A stretch of 64,000 bases of DNA from Planctomycetota bacterium (GTDB lineage: Bacteria > Planctomycetota > Phycisphaerae > FEN-1346). A model generated the notes under the pieces. It was not told the DNA's origin and did no database searches. It saw only the letters and a program-made list of their open reading frames with translations. Of this stretch, positions 16,806 to 25,937 are shown piece by piece; the first letter of the stretch is position 1; each line of letters begins with the position of its first letter. The stretch spans positions 18,875 through 82,874 of the forward strand of contig JAUVZF010000003.1 in the NCBI GenBank assembly GCA_030602705.1, given 5' to 3'. The translations under genes were made by a program, and so were the position numbers.

Positions 16806-18077
16806 ATGAGCAAACCACCGACCAAGCAGGTATCACGCCGCGACTTTATGAAGGGGACGGCGGCCGCCGGGGCCGCTACCCTGATGACCGGATTCGCATC
16901 GAACGTCGCCCACGCCGCAGGAGCCGACGTCGTCAAGGTAGGCATAATCGGCTGCGGCGGCAGGGGCAGGGGCGCCACCGGCAACTGCCTCGAGGCGGCC
17001 AAACTCGCCGGTATCAACGTCCAGATCTGGGCGTGCGCCGACTTGTGGAAGAACCGCGCCGTCGGTCACGGCAAGAGACACCAAGTACCCGAGGAACGCT
17101 GCTTCGGCGGGTTCGACGCCTACAAGAAACTCCTCGCGAGCGGCGTGGATTCGATCATCACCGCCGCGCCGCCGGGCTTCCGGCCGTACCACTTTACGGC
17201 GGCCATTGCAGCCGGCAAGCACGTCTTCATGGAAAAGCCCGTCTGCGTGGACCCCTGGGGCTACAACCAGGTCTGCGCCGCGGCCGAGGTGGCCAAGGAG
17301 AAGAAACTGACCGTCGTGGCCGGCACCCAGCGCCGCCATCGCACACGCCGACAGGAAAACCTCAAACGCATCCACGACGGCGCCATCGGCGACCTCGTGG
17401 GCGGCCAGTGCTACTGGATGGGCGGACCGGTCACGCACAAGCGGCCCCGCAAACCGGGCATGTCCGACATCGAGTGGCAGATCTTCAACTGGTTTGCCTG
17501 GTGCTGGACGTGCGGCGACCACATCGTCGAGCAGCACGTCCACAACATCGACATGATCTTGTGGGCGTTCAACACCCACCCGGTCTCGGCCATCGGGATC
17601 GGCGGCCGCGCAGCGCGGCCGGAACCCGGCAACATCTTCGACCACCACGCCGTCGAGTTCGGGTTCGAGAACGGCGCCCGCGTCGCCAGTTACTGCTCGC
17701 AATTCGGCAAGTCGTCGCACCGCGTTTCAGAGCGAGTCGTCGGCACCAAAGGTGCGTCCGGCCTCAGCGGAAGCATCGAAGGTGAGAACGCCTGGAGGTT
17801 CGAAGGCAAGGACATCAGCCCCATGGTGCAGGAACACATCGACTGCCTGAACAGCCTCACGGGCAAGGGCAAGCACTGGAACGAGGGACGCCAGGTGGCC
17901 GAATCGTGCATGTCTGCCGTCCTCGGTCGCATGTGCACCTACACCGGCCGCGAGATCAAGTGGGACTGGGCCGTCAACGCCTCGAAACTCAAACTCGGAC
18001 CCGCGAACATGAACGTCTCCTTCGGGCCGTACACGCCGCCCCCCGTCGCGGTGCCCGGCAAGGCGAAACTCGTCTAA
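16806..18077 (+). CDS. Gfo/Idh/MocA family oxidoreductase with Tat signal
   Basis: SRRDFMKGTAAAGAATLMTG leader; VKVGIIGCGGRGRGATGN; FMEKPVCVDPWG; GDHIVEQHVHNIDMI. Confidence 0.92.
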   Translation: MSKPPTKQVSRRDFMKGTAAAGAATLMTGFASNVAHAAGADVVKVGIIGCGGRGRGATGNCLEAAKLAGINVQIWACADLWKNRAVGHGKRHQVPEERCFGGFDAYKKLLASGVDSIITAAPPGFRPYHFTAAIAAGKHVFMEKPVCVDPWGYNQVCAAAEVAKEKKLTVVAGTQRRHRTRRQENLKRIHDGAIGDLVGGQCYWMGGPVTHKRPRKPGMSDIEWQIFNWFAWCWTCGDHIVEQHVHNIDMILWAFNTHPVSAIGIGGRAARPEPGNIFDHHAVEFGFENGARVASYCSQFGKSSHRVSERVVGTKGASGLSGSIEGENAWRFEGKDISPMVQEHIDCLNSLTGKGKHWNEGRQVAESCMSAVLGRMCTYTGREIKWDWAVNASKLKLGPANMNVSFGPYTPPPVAVPGKAKLV

Positions 18078-18094
18078 TACTACTACGCTACTTC

Positions 18095-18120
18095 GTGCGC
18101 GGCCCGTACGGGCCGCGCAC
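18095..18120. repeat. 26-bp perfect palindrome GTGCGCGGCCCGTACGGGCCGCGCAC
   Basis: Self-complementary; shares core with 3188-3207; follows the stop codon of the upstream gene. Confidence 0.88.
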
Positions 18121-18255
18121 CAACTTCAAGAGACTTATGTCGTACCGCATAGTTACACGCGATACCATCTCCGCGCGGTGGCCCGCCCGGTTGCCGCTGC
18201 CCTCTCGTCCGGCAGCGGGCGAGTCCCCGACCCGCCTTCGATAAGGGGCAGGACC

Positions 18256-19500
18256 GTGACAGCACGCAAGAACCTCGTCTCGTCCGGCGCCGTTGCGGCC
18301 GGTCTGTCCAACGTCGCCCACGCCGCCGGCACCGATACGATCAGGATCGGCCTGGTCGGAACCGGCGGCCGCGGCACTCGCGACGTCGCCAACTGCGCCA
18401 TATCGGCGCCCGGGGTCGTCATCCGGGCGCTCGGCGACCTGTTCAAAGACCGCGTGGATGCCTGCTACAACCGGCTCAAGAAAACGAAGCAACTCACGGC
18501 CGACCAGTTCCAGGTGACGCCCGAGCGATGCTTCGCCGGCTGGGACAACCATAAGAAGGTGATCGAGTGCGTGGACCTGGTGCTGCTGTGCCAGCCGCCC
18601 GGCTTCCGGCCGATCCATATGCGGGATGCCATCGAGGCCGGGGTGCACGTCTTCGCCGAGAAGCCGGTGGCGGTCGATCCGGTCGGCGTCCGCAGTGTCA
18701 TCGAGACCGCTCGCCTGGCCGGCGAGAAGAAACTCGCCATCGTCGCCGGCACCCAGATACGCCACAGCGCCAAGGCCATCGAAACGATCAAGCGCGTGCA
18801 CGACGGCCGCATCGGCCAACTTCGCACCGGGGCCTGCTACTGCCTGACGGGCGAACTGTGGCATCGAGGCAGCGACCCGAAATGGTCCGAGATGGAGTAC
18901 CAGTGCCGCAACTGGTACTACTTCACCTGGCTCTCCGGCGACCACATCGTCGAGCAGCACGTCCACCAGCACGACATCATGAACTGGGCTTTTCAGTCGC
19001 CGCCCGTCAAGTGCATCGCGACCGGCGGCCGCCAAACCCGCACCGACCCCAAGTGGGGCAACATCTGGGACCACTTCGCCGTCGAGTACGAGTATCCCGG
19101 CGGCGTGCGCGTCATGAGCCTCTGCCGCCAGGCCAACAACACCGGCCACCGCGTGGACGCCTGGGTCGTCGGCTCGAAGGGCACGGCGTTTCCGTCCAGG
19201 GGCGCCATCACGGGCCCGGCCGCCTGGACGTACGAGAAGCAGGTCAAGGACCCCTCGGTCCAGGAACACGCCGACCTGATCGCGAGCATCCGCGCCGCCA
19301 GGCCGCTGAACGAGGGCAAGCGGGTCGCCGAGAGTTCCATGACCGCCATCCTCGGCCGCATGTCGGCCTACACCGGACGCGAGATCAAGTGGGACTGGGC
19401 CATGAAGGCGTCGAAACTCGACATCGTCCCGAAGGAGTTCAAGTTCGGACCGAACCCCGTGCAGCCGCTGGCGGTGCCGGGCAAGACGAAGCTGATCTGA
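18256..19500 (+). CDS. Gfo/Idh/MocA family oxidoreductase, paralog of the preceding gene (GTG start)
   Basis: IRIGLVGTGGRGTRDVANC; FAEKPVAVDPVGV; GDHIVEQHVHQHDIM; RBS aaggggcagg before GTG. Confidence 0.9.
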   Translation: MTARKNLVSSGAVAAGLSNVAHAAGTDTIRIGLVGTGGRGTRDVANCAISAPGVVIRALGDLFKDRVDACYNRLKKTKQLTADQFQVTPERCFAGWDNHKKVIECVDLVLLCQPPGFRPIHMRDAIEAGVHVFAEKPVAVDPVGVRSVIETARLAGEKKLAIVAGTQIRHSAKAIETIKRVHDGRIGQLRTGACYCLTGELWHRGSDPKWSEMEYQCRNWYYFTWLSGDHIVEQHVHQHDIMNWAFQSPPVKCIATGGRQTRTDPKWGNIWDHFAVEYEYPGGVRVMSLCRQANNTGHRVDAWVVGSKGTAFPSRGAITGPAAWTYEKQVKDPSVQEHADLIASIRAARPLNEGKRVAESSMTAILGRMSAYTGREIKWDWAMKASKLDIVPKEFKFGPNPVQPLAVPGKTKLI

Positions 19501-19615
19501 AGATTCCTGGATTGCATGCCTGACGCGCTCGGTTTATAATGCGGGTTCTGAAACCGAACGACTCCGCGCCGGGCGCGGCAGGAATACGAGGGGTTTTGAA
19601 GCAGGTGGGGGACGT

Positions 19616-20245
19616 TTGTTTCGTCAACGATTGCGTCTTTGGTTTCGTGTGGAGGGAGACAAGCGGTACCTCAGCCATCACGACATGATGCGTCTGTGGG
19701 GGCGGGTGCTTCGGCGTGCGGGGTTGCCCCTTCGAATGAGCCAGGGGTTTAACCCGCGGCCGAAGATGTCGCTTGTGGAACCGCGCAGCGTCGGTATTGC
19801 CTCAGAGGCCGAAATCCTCGAATTCGAACTGGCCGACTGGGTCAATCCTGAGGCTGTCCTCGGCGATCTTCGCCGTCAGGTTCCCGACGACGTCCGGATC
19901 GATTCGCTCGATCTCCTGCGCCCCACCGACAAGGCCCGTCCTGTGGCCGTTGTCTATGTCGCGAACCTGGAGGCGCCGTGCGTTGACCTCGAAGAGCGGA
20001 TCGCCCGATTGCTCGCGCTGTCCGAGGCGCCGGTCCTGCGCCGCCGGCCAAGGGGCGACAAGCATCTCGATGCCCGCCCTTACCTGGAGCGGATCGAGGC
20101 GGCCGGTGACCGAGGCGTCCGGATGGTCCTGGCAACCGGCCCCAAAGGCACGGTCCGGGCCGACGAGGTCCTTCGGCTGCTCGGCCTCGGCGACGAGGCG
20201 GTCGCGCGGGCCGACGTGCACCGGACCGAGATCCGACTCGCGTGA
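19616..20245 (+). CDS. TIGR03936/DUF2344 family protein
   Basis: RLRLWFRVEGDKRYLSHHDMMRLWGRVLRRAGLPLRMSQGFNPRPKMS; located upstream of rne. Confidence 0.9.
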   Translation: MFRQRLRLWFRVEGDKRYLSHHDMMRLWGRVLRRAGLPLRMSQGFNPRPKMSLVEPRSVGIASEAEILEFELADWVNPEAVLGDLRRQVPDDVRIDSLDLLRPTDKARPVAVVYVANLEAPCVDLEERIARLLALSEAPVLRRRPRGDKHLDARPYLERIEAAGDRGVRMVLATGPKGTVRADEVLRLLGLGDEAVARADVHRTEIRLA

Positions 20246-20307
20246 GCGCCGCTCCTGCGGGACCGATGCCCTCCACGAAACCGACAACTCGAAAGGATAC
20301 CGTCCGC

Positions 20308-21894
20308 ATGAGCACAGAAATGTTGATCAACGTCGCTGAAGGCCAGGAGTGCCGAATCGCCATCGTTCGCGGAGGCATCCTGGAAGAACTCTACATGGAA
20401 CGCGCCAGCGTCGAGCGGCACGTCAGCAACATCTACAAGGGCCGCATCAACAACATCGAGCCCTCCATCCAGGCCGCCTTCGTCGAAATCGGGATGCCCA
20501 AGAACGGATTCCTCCACGTCAGCGACGTTATCTCCAGGGCCTATCCGCGGCGCCTGCGAGGCGGCAACGCAAAGGGCAAGGAAAAGGAAAATGGCAAGGA
20601 AAAGGAAAAGAGAAGAGGCAGGGACCACCGCCGCCGCAGAACCATCCAGGAGATCTTCCGGCCCGGCGACGACGTCGTCGTCCAGATCACCAAAGAGGGC
20701 ATCGGTACCAAGGGGCCGTCGCTGACAACCGCCCTCTCGATCCCAGGCCGGTACCTCGTCCTGATGCCGCACCTGGGCCGCTTGGGCGTGTCGCGAAAGA
20801 TCGAGGACGAGGCCACCCGCAAGCAACTGCGGGAACTGCTCGCCGGCCTTAAGCCACCCCCCGACATGGGGTTCATCGTGCGGACGGCCGGGCTCGGGCG
20901 AAGCAAGCGCGACATCCAGAGAGACCTCAACTACCTCGTCCGCCTCTGGAAGGTCGTCAAGACGCGAGCCAAGTCCGAGAAGGCCCCGGCCGAGATCTTT
21001 CGCGAATCGGACCTGGTCTTGCGCACGCTCCGCGACATCTACACACCCGAGGTCACAACCATCTGGGTCGATTCCGAGCCCGCCCTGCGCCGCGTTCGCG
21101 ACTTCATGAAGATCATCATGCCGCGCTACCAGCAGCGAGCAAAACTCTACGACGGCAAGATCCCCCTGTTCCACAAGTACCGGATCGAGGAAGCCATCGA
21201 GGTAGCCTGTAGCCGGACGGTTCCCCTGCCGAAAGGCGGGAGCCTGGTCATCGACCAGACGGAGGCCCTGGTGGCCATCGACGTGAACTCCGGCAAGTTC
21301 CGCCACGGACGCGACGCCGAGGAATCGGCTCATCGACTCAACCTGATGGCCGCCAAAGAGATCGTCCGCCAGATCCGGCTCCGCGACCTCGGCGGCCTGC
21401 TCATCCTCGATTTCGTGGACATGGAAAAGGCCCAAAACCGCCGGCACGTCGAAAAGGTCCTGCGCGACGCCTTCAAGACCGACCGGGCCCGGTCTCAGAT
21501 GTCTCACATCTCGAAGTTCGGCATCGTCGAAATGACCCGTCAGAGGGTCCAGCCCAGCCTCGAACGCACGACCTACATGGACTGCCCCTACTGCAAGGGG
21601 TCCGGCATCATCAAGAACCCCGAGTCGATGGCCCTGGAGGTCATGCGGTGCCTGAAACTGCTCGCCGGCCGCGACCAGATCGCCCGGATCGAGATCCGCC
21701 TCCATCCGAACGTGGCCGAGTACATCGGCAACACCAGGCGCGCCGCGCTGGCGAGAATAGAGAGCAACAACCAGCAGCGCATCCGCCTGGTCAACGACCA
21801 CCAGGCCAGCATGGACCAACTCGTGTGCCGCTGCTTCGACAGGCACGGCAAGGAAATCCGCCTCGATAGCGAGTCCCTGGCAGCGCGCGGCTAG
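20308..21894 (+). CDS. rne: Ribonuclease E/G family protein
   Basis: IYKGRINNIEPSIQAAFVEIG; VTKEGIGTKGPSLTT; AIDVNSGKF; GGLLILDFVDM; MTRQRVQPSL; CPYCKGSG. Confidence 0.94.
   Translation: MSTEMLINVAEGQECRIAIVRGGILEELYMERASVERHVSNIYKGRINNIEPSIQAAFVEIGMPKNGFLHVSDVISRAYPRRLRGGNAKGKEKENGKEKEKRRGRDHRRRRTIQEIFRPGDDVVVQITKEGIGTKGPSLTTALSIPGRYLVLMPHLGRLGVSRKIEDEATRKQLRELLAGLKPPPDMGFIVRTAGLGRSKRDIQRDLNYLVRLWKVVKTRAKSEKAPAEIFRESDLVLRTLRDIYTPEVTTIWVDSEPALRRVRDFMKIIMPRYQQRAKLYDGKIPLFHKYRIEEAIEVACSRTVPLPKGGSLVIDQTEALVAIDVNSGKFRHGRDAEESAHRLNLMAAKEIVRQIRLRDLGGLLILDFVDMEKAQNRRHVEKVLRDAFKTDRARSQMSHISKFGIVEMTRQRVQPSLERTTYMDCPYCKGSGIIKNPESMALEVMRCLKLLAGRDQIARIEIRLHPNVAEYIGNTRRAALARIESNNQQRIRLVNDHQASMDQLVCRCFDRHGKEIRLDSESLAARG
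20575..20610 (+). repeat. 18-bp tandem duplication encoding GKEKEN/GKEKEK within rne
   Basis: ggcaaggaaaaggaaaat ggcaaggaaaaggaaaag. Confidence 0.85.
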
Positions 21895-22307
21895 GCAGGA
21901 GACCCCGCATCAAGGTAGGACTGAAGGATGAGGGCTGCGGCCACCTTGTCGCGGCGGGTCTTTCGTTTCTTGGCCTGAAGGCCGGCCTCCCGCATCGCCG
22001 CCTCCGCCTCCTGGGTGGTGAACCGCTCGTCCCAGGTGGCCACGGGCACCTCGAGGGCCTCGGCCAGGGCCGACACGACGGCCTCCGTCCACCGGGCCTG
22101 CTCCCCTTTCCGCCCGTCCACGAGGACCGGCATCCCGACAACGACCCGTCCGGCCTCCTGTTCGGCCACGAGGCGTCTGACGGTGGCCACGAGGTCTCGC
22201 CGCCCCTTGGGTTCGAATTGCAGAAGGGGGTGCGCGATGGTACCATTCGGGTTGCTGACGGCAACGCCGACGCGCCGCCGACCGAGGTCCAGGGCCAGAA
22301 TCCGCAT
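21891..22307 (-). CDS. ruvX: Holliday junction resolvase RuvX/YqgF
   Basis: MRILALDLGRRRVGVAVSN; VVVGMPVLVDGRKGEQA; TWDERFTTQEAE. Confidence 0.92.
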   Translation of the reverse strand: MRILALDLGRRRVGVAVSNPNGTIAHPLLQFEPKGRRDLVATVRRLVAEQEAGRVVVGMPVLVDGRKGEQARWTEAVVSALAEALEVPVATWDERFTTQEAEAAMREAGLQAKKRKTRRDKVAAALILQSYLDAGSPA

Positions 22308-22446
22308 GGCGGGATGATAGCCCGCAGGCCGAGTCCGTGTCAATCGGCAGGTGCGTTCCGCTCCCCGGCGGGCGCGCCGCGAGCAGGTGGGTGCCGCAAT
22401 CGGCCGCAATAACCGCACCCGAAGGCCGTTTAGACAGGCGGAAGGC

Positions 22447-22995
22447 ATGACCGAACGCACAGGCGACTCTCCGGATATCGAGCGCCTGCTCGTGTCATTC
22501 GCGCCGCGCGTTTACGGCCTCCTGCTTCGCATGGTCGGCCGGCCCGACGTGGCCGAAGACCTGATGCAGGAAACACTCCTGCGTGCCTTCCGAAGTATGG
22601 GAACGTACCGTCCGGAAGGCAAATTCCGGGCGTGGATCTTTCGCATTGCGGTAAACTTGGCACGCGACTGGATCCGCCGGCGACCGCGCCAGCGGGTATT
22701 CGCCCTCGGCGACGACGGCGACGAGACCTCGCCGCCACTGACACCGGCTGCCGACTCGCCGCCCGACGCCGACGTGCTGAGGTGCGAACGGGCCCGATGG
22801 GTCGAACAGGCCCTGGCGCGGTTGCCGAACGCAGACCGGGAGGTTCTGCTCATGCGGTACTACGGCGACCTGACGTTCAAGACCATCGCCCAGGCCACCG
22901 GTGAGCCGCTCGGAACGGTCCTGGCCCGGGCCCATCGCGCGCTGAAGAAGTTGGGGGACATGTTCCCGGGGGAAAGCCATGAACCGATGCCCTGA
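22447..22995 (+). CDS. ECF-type RNA polymerase sigma factor
   Basis: PDVAEDLMQETLLRAFRSMGTYRPEGKFRAWIFRIAVNLARDWIRRR; DREVLLMRYYGDLTFKTIAQATGEPLGTVLARAHRALKKL. Confidence 0.93.
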   Translation: MTERTGDSPDIERLLVSFAPRVYGLLLRMVGRPDVAEDLMQETLLRAFRSMGTYRPEGKFRAWIFRIAVNLARDWIRRRPRQRVFALGDDGDETSPPLTPAADSPPDADVLRCERARWVEQALARLPNADREVLLMRYYGDLTFKTIAQATGEPLGTVLARAHRALKKLGDMFPGESHEPMP

Positions 22996-23548
22996 CAACA
23001 CGGAATGGGTGCTGTATGCGACGGGCGAGGTGCCGCTGCGTCGCCGCCGCGCCCTCGCGAGCCATCTGGAAGGCTGCCAGGCCTGCCGCCGCGAGGTGCA
23101 GGCCGTCGAGCGCGGCCTGGCGGTGCTCGAGACCCTCGACCGGCAGCCGCCCGTCAGACCGCAGGCGCTCGAAATGCTCCGGAAGCGCCTGTCGGTCGCC
23201 GCGGCGCGCAAGGCCGCGCGGCCGGGCGTCCTGGCGCGGATCTATCCTTACCGCTGGGCGGCCGCGGCGGCCGTTATCATCGCCGTTGCGCTCGCCTATG
23301 CCCTCGTGCCATCGACCGACCGGCCGCCGCCTGTGGCCGGTGGGACACAGGCTGCATGGATGGACGAGGCCCAGTTCGAGGAAGAGATCGCAGGAATCTC
23401 GACAGAGATCGAAATGCTCGAACTTGGCGCGCTGGCTACGCTATGGGAGGGTGGCAACGGCTCTAACGGCACCGTGCCGGAATCGATCAACGGGGAGAGC
23501 CGCTGGCCCTCGGATAGTCTGGGTGGGGAGATCGGCGTTCCGGGCTGA
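22979..23548 (+). CDS. Anti-sigma factor (zf-HC2-like) with one TM
   Basis: ASHLEGCQACRREVQAV; TM AAAAVIIAVALAYALV; overlaps the sigma gene. Confidence 0.8.
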   Translation: MNRCPDNTEWVLYATGEVPLRRRRALASHLEGCQACRREVQAVERGLAVLETLDRQPPVRPQALEMLRKRLSVAAARKAARPGVLARIYPYRWAAAAAVIIAVALAYALVPSTDRPPPVAGGTQAAWMDEAQFEEEIAGISTEIEMLELGALATLWEGGNGSNGTVPESINGESRWPSDSLGGEIGVPG

Positions 23549-23617
23549 CGCGCGTTGCGCTGCTAACCGTCAGCCGCCGGGCTTGCCCGGCGTGCCGTGA
23601 CGTGACAGGAGGAAACC

Positions 23618-24445
23618 ATGCGACAGGTACTGACGGTCCTGGCCCTTGCGGTGGCGCTCGTGGCGACCTCGAGCCTGGCCATGGCCGAGGAACGGGGTCC
23701 GCAGCCGGCGTCGGACAAGCCTCGCCGTGGCCCGTCGGCAACCGACAGGCGGCCCGGACCGCCGCCACCGCCGCACGGGACGCGACCGCGCCGGCCGCCC
23801 GAGGGCGAGCGCCCCCGGCGCGGCGAGCGCGGGCGCTTCGGCCGCAGTCCGTCGATCTTCCGCGACGTCACGGACGAGCAGATCGAGACCATCCTCGCTT
23901 TCATCGACAAGCACATGCCGTGGCGGCGCGAGGCCCTGGAGAAAATGCGCCGGTCGGAACCCGAACGGTTCCGCCAGTTCTGCCGGCGGCTGCGGTTCGA
24001 GATCGCTCAGTTGCAGCACCTGAAAGGGCGCGACGAGGCGGCCTTCCGCAAGGCGATCGAGGAACGGCGGTTGAGAATGCGCGCCGTGGATCTGGCCGCC
24101 AAAGCGCGCACCGCCGAAGACCCCCAAGAGAAGGAGGCATTCACCAAGGAACTGCGAAAGGTTATCGACCGGATGTTCGGACTCGAACTCGCCACCCACG
24201 AGGCCCGCATCCGTGGACTCGAAGAACGCATCGAGCAACTGCGGCGCGAACTGAAGGAGCGCGCGGAGCACCGACGCGAGATCATCGAGAAGCGGCTCAA
24301 AGAAGCACTCGAGGGCAAACCGGAACCGCCATTCCGCAGACCGTCTAAAGGACCACCCAAGGGACCACCCAAGCGCGGCAAGCACTACAAAGAAGGCCCT
24401 CGCCCCGACAAGCCCCGTCGTGACGAACCGGCGCCCACCCTATGA
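23618..24445 (+). CDS. Secreted Arg/Pro-rich helical protein, function unknown
   Basis: Signal peptide MRQVLTVLALAVALVATSSLAMA; low-complexity R/P/G then coiled-coil-like segment. Confidence 0.7.
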   Translation: MRQVLTVLALAVALVATSSLAMAEERGPQPASDKPRRGPSATDRRPGPPPPPHGTRPRRPPEGERPRRGERGRFGRSPSIFRDVTDEQIETILAFIDKHMPWRREALEKMRRSEPERFRQFCRRLRFEIAQLQHLKGRDEAAFRKAIEERRLRMRAVDLAAKARTAEDPQEKEAFTKELRKVIDRMFGLELATHEARIRGLEERIEQLRRELKERAEHRREIIEKRLKEALEGKPEPPFRRPSKGPPKGPPKRGKHYKEGPRPDKPRRDEPAPTL

Positions 24446-25162
24446 TTCCGGATCGGCCGGCGGCTCTTCCAGCACCGCCAGGATGCAGGCCATCGCCAGC
24501 AGCACCGGCCCCACGACTTCCAGCGACTCCTCGAGGTAGTCCTTCAGGTCCCACGCCGAAAGGTTCGTGCCGAGCAGGACATCCGTCGAGCGGTGCTTAT
24601 CCAGCATCTGAGCACCGACCAGCATCAGGCCTGCCAACGCGATGAACAGGGCGCTGAACGAGACGACCTTCTCGCGAACGATCCGGCCAAGCGTGCGGCT
24701 GTTCCACAGGACGTATCCCACCAGGAGCGCCGCCGCCAGGATCGACCCGCCGCCGAACACCACTTGCGCCCACAGGGGAACGTCGGGACTGCCGAGATAC
24801 TTGGCCCAACTGAAGGTATTGGCGCCGAGCACTCGCTCATCCCACGGCAACTCGCGCCACAGCAGCCATGCCGCCACCGCCGCCAGAACGACCCAATAAG
24901 GCAGCCGCTCCGACCGCCGCCGCAAACGCGCCGCCATGACAACGCACACCAGCAACGCAACCGCGTAGGGCGGCTCCTGGAACCAGTCCATCGCCGTCTC
25001 CTGCGGCTCGTGAAGCGGGGTGTACGCCCTGGCGAGGCGCTTCGCGCACTCGCGGTCAACAGCAGGAACGACAGCCAGAGCGACGACGAGCGCCGCCAGC
25101 AGGACGACGAAAAGCAGGAGCACACGCGCCCGGAGCCGAGATGACCCTCCTGCGGGCGTCAT
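24440..25162 (-). CDS. Multi-TM membrane protein, unknown function (paralog of 25159-25926)
   Basis: ~6 hydrophobic segments; LLWRELPWDERVLGANTFSWAKYL. Confidence 0.75.
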   Translation of the reverse strand: MTPAGGSSRLRARVLLLFVVLLAALVVALAVVPAVDRECAKRLARAYTPLHEPQETAMDWFQEPPYAVALLVCVVMAARLRRRSERLPYWVVLAAVAAWLLWRELPWDERVLGANTFSWAKYLGSPDVPLWAQVVFGGGSILAAALLVGYVLWNSRTLGRIVREKVVSFSALFIALAGLMLVGAQMLDKHRSTDVLLGTNLSAWDLKDYLEESLEVVGPVLLAMACILAVLEEPPADPES

Positions 25163-25926
25163 GGTGACGGTGCCTCCTCAGCGGCGGCAGGGGTGTCTGC
25201 CGGCGGTGCGGCGCCGATGGCGGCCCGACGCCGGAAATGGTTGAGTACGCCCATCAGGATCGCTGCCGCCCCTATCAACTCAAACCACTCCTCCCAGAAG
25301 TCGTCGCGATGGCCGCCGAAGCCAGGCAGGTAGAAACTGTAGGCCTTCACCCACCCCCACGCCCGATCGTACACTTGGCCGAGCAGGTAGAAACCCAGCC
25401 CCAGGGCAAACAGGTACACGCCCACCCGCAGATCACGCCGCCTCAATGTCCTCAGCAGCGGCCGCACGTTCACCAGGCATGTCGCAAGGACCAGGAGGGC
25501 CAGCCCCACGCTTGGAATTCCCAACAACAGACGCTCTTGAAGAGGCGTCGTCGCCTCGAACAAGTACTTCCACGAGAACGCGTGCACTCGGAAATACCGT
25601 TGGTCCAGTTCAATCTCGCGCCAACACATGAACAAACAGATGAAGGCAGGGCCGACCCACCACCAGTAGCCGGCGCGGCGGCGCACCATCGCCACCAGGC
25701 ACAACACGCCGGCGCCGCCCAGTAACACCGCCTGGGCGATCTCGATCGCTCGATCCTCTGCCTGGATCCGGCGGGCCGTCTCTTCCGCTACCAGCGTGCG
25801 GATCGCCTCGCCGACCCCGAGCATGACAAGCAGGATCAGGACGGGGACAATCCAGCGCCACCGCGAGTCTCTCCCCATATCAGCCGCTCCCTGCCGCGCA
25901 CGGCCGCCCCCATTCGTCGCGGCCAT
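25159..25926 (-). CDS. Multi-TM membrane protein, unknown function
   Basis: ~7 hydrophobic segments; CWREIELDQRYFRVHAFSWKYL; 4-nt overlap with downstream paralog. Confidence 0.75.
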   Translation of the reverse strand: MAATNGGGRARQGAADMGRDSRWRWIVPVLILLVMLGVGEAIRTLVAEETARRIQAEDRAIEIAQAVLLGGAGVLCLVAMVRRRAGYWWWVGPAFICLFMCWREIELDQRYFRVHAFSWKYLFEATTPLQERLLLGIPSVGLALLVLATCLVNVRPLLRTLRRRDLRVGVYLFALGLGFYLLGQVYDRAWGWVKAYSFYLPGFGGHRDDFWEEWFELIGAAAILMGVLNHFRRRAAIGAAPPADTPAAAEEAPSP

Positions 25927-25937
25927 GCGCTCGGTTT

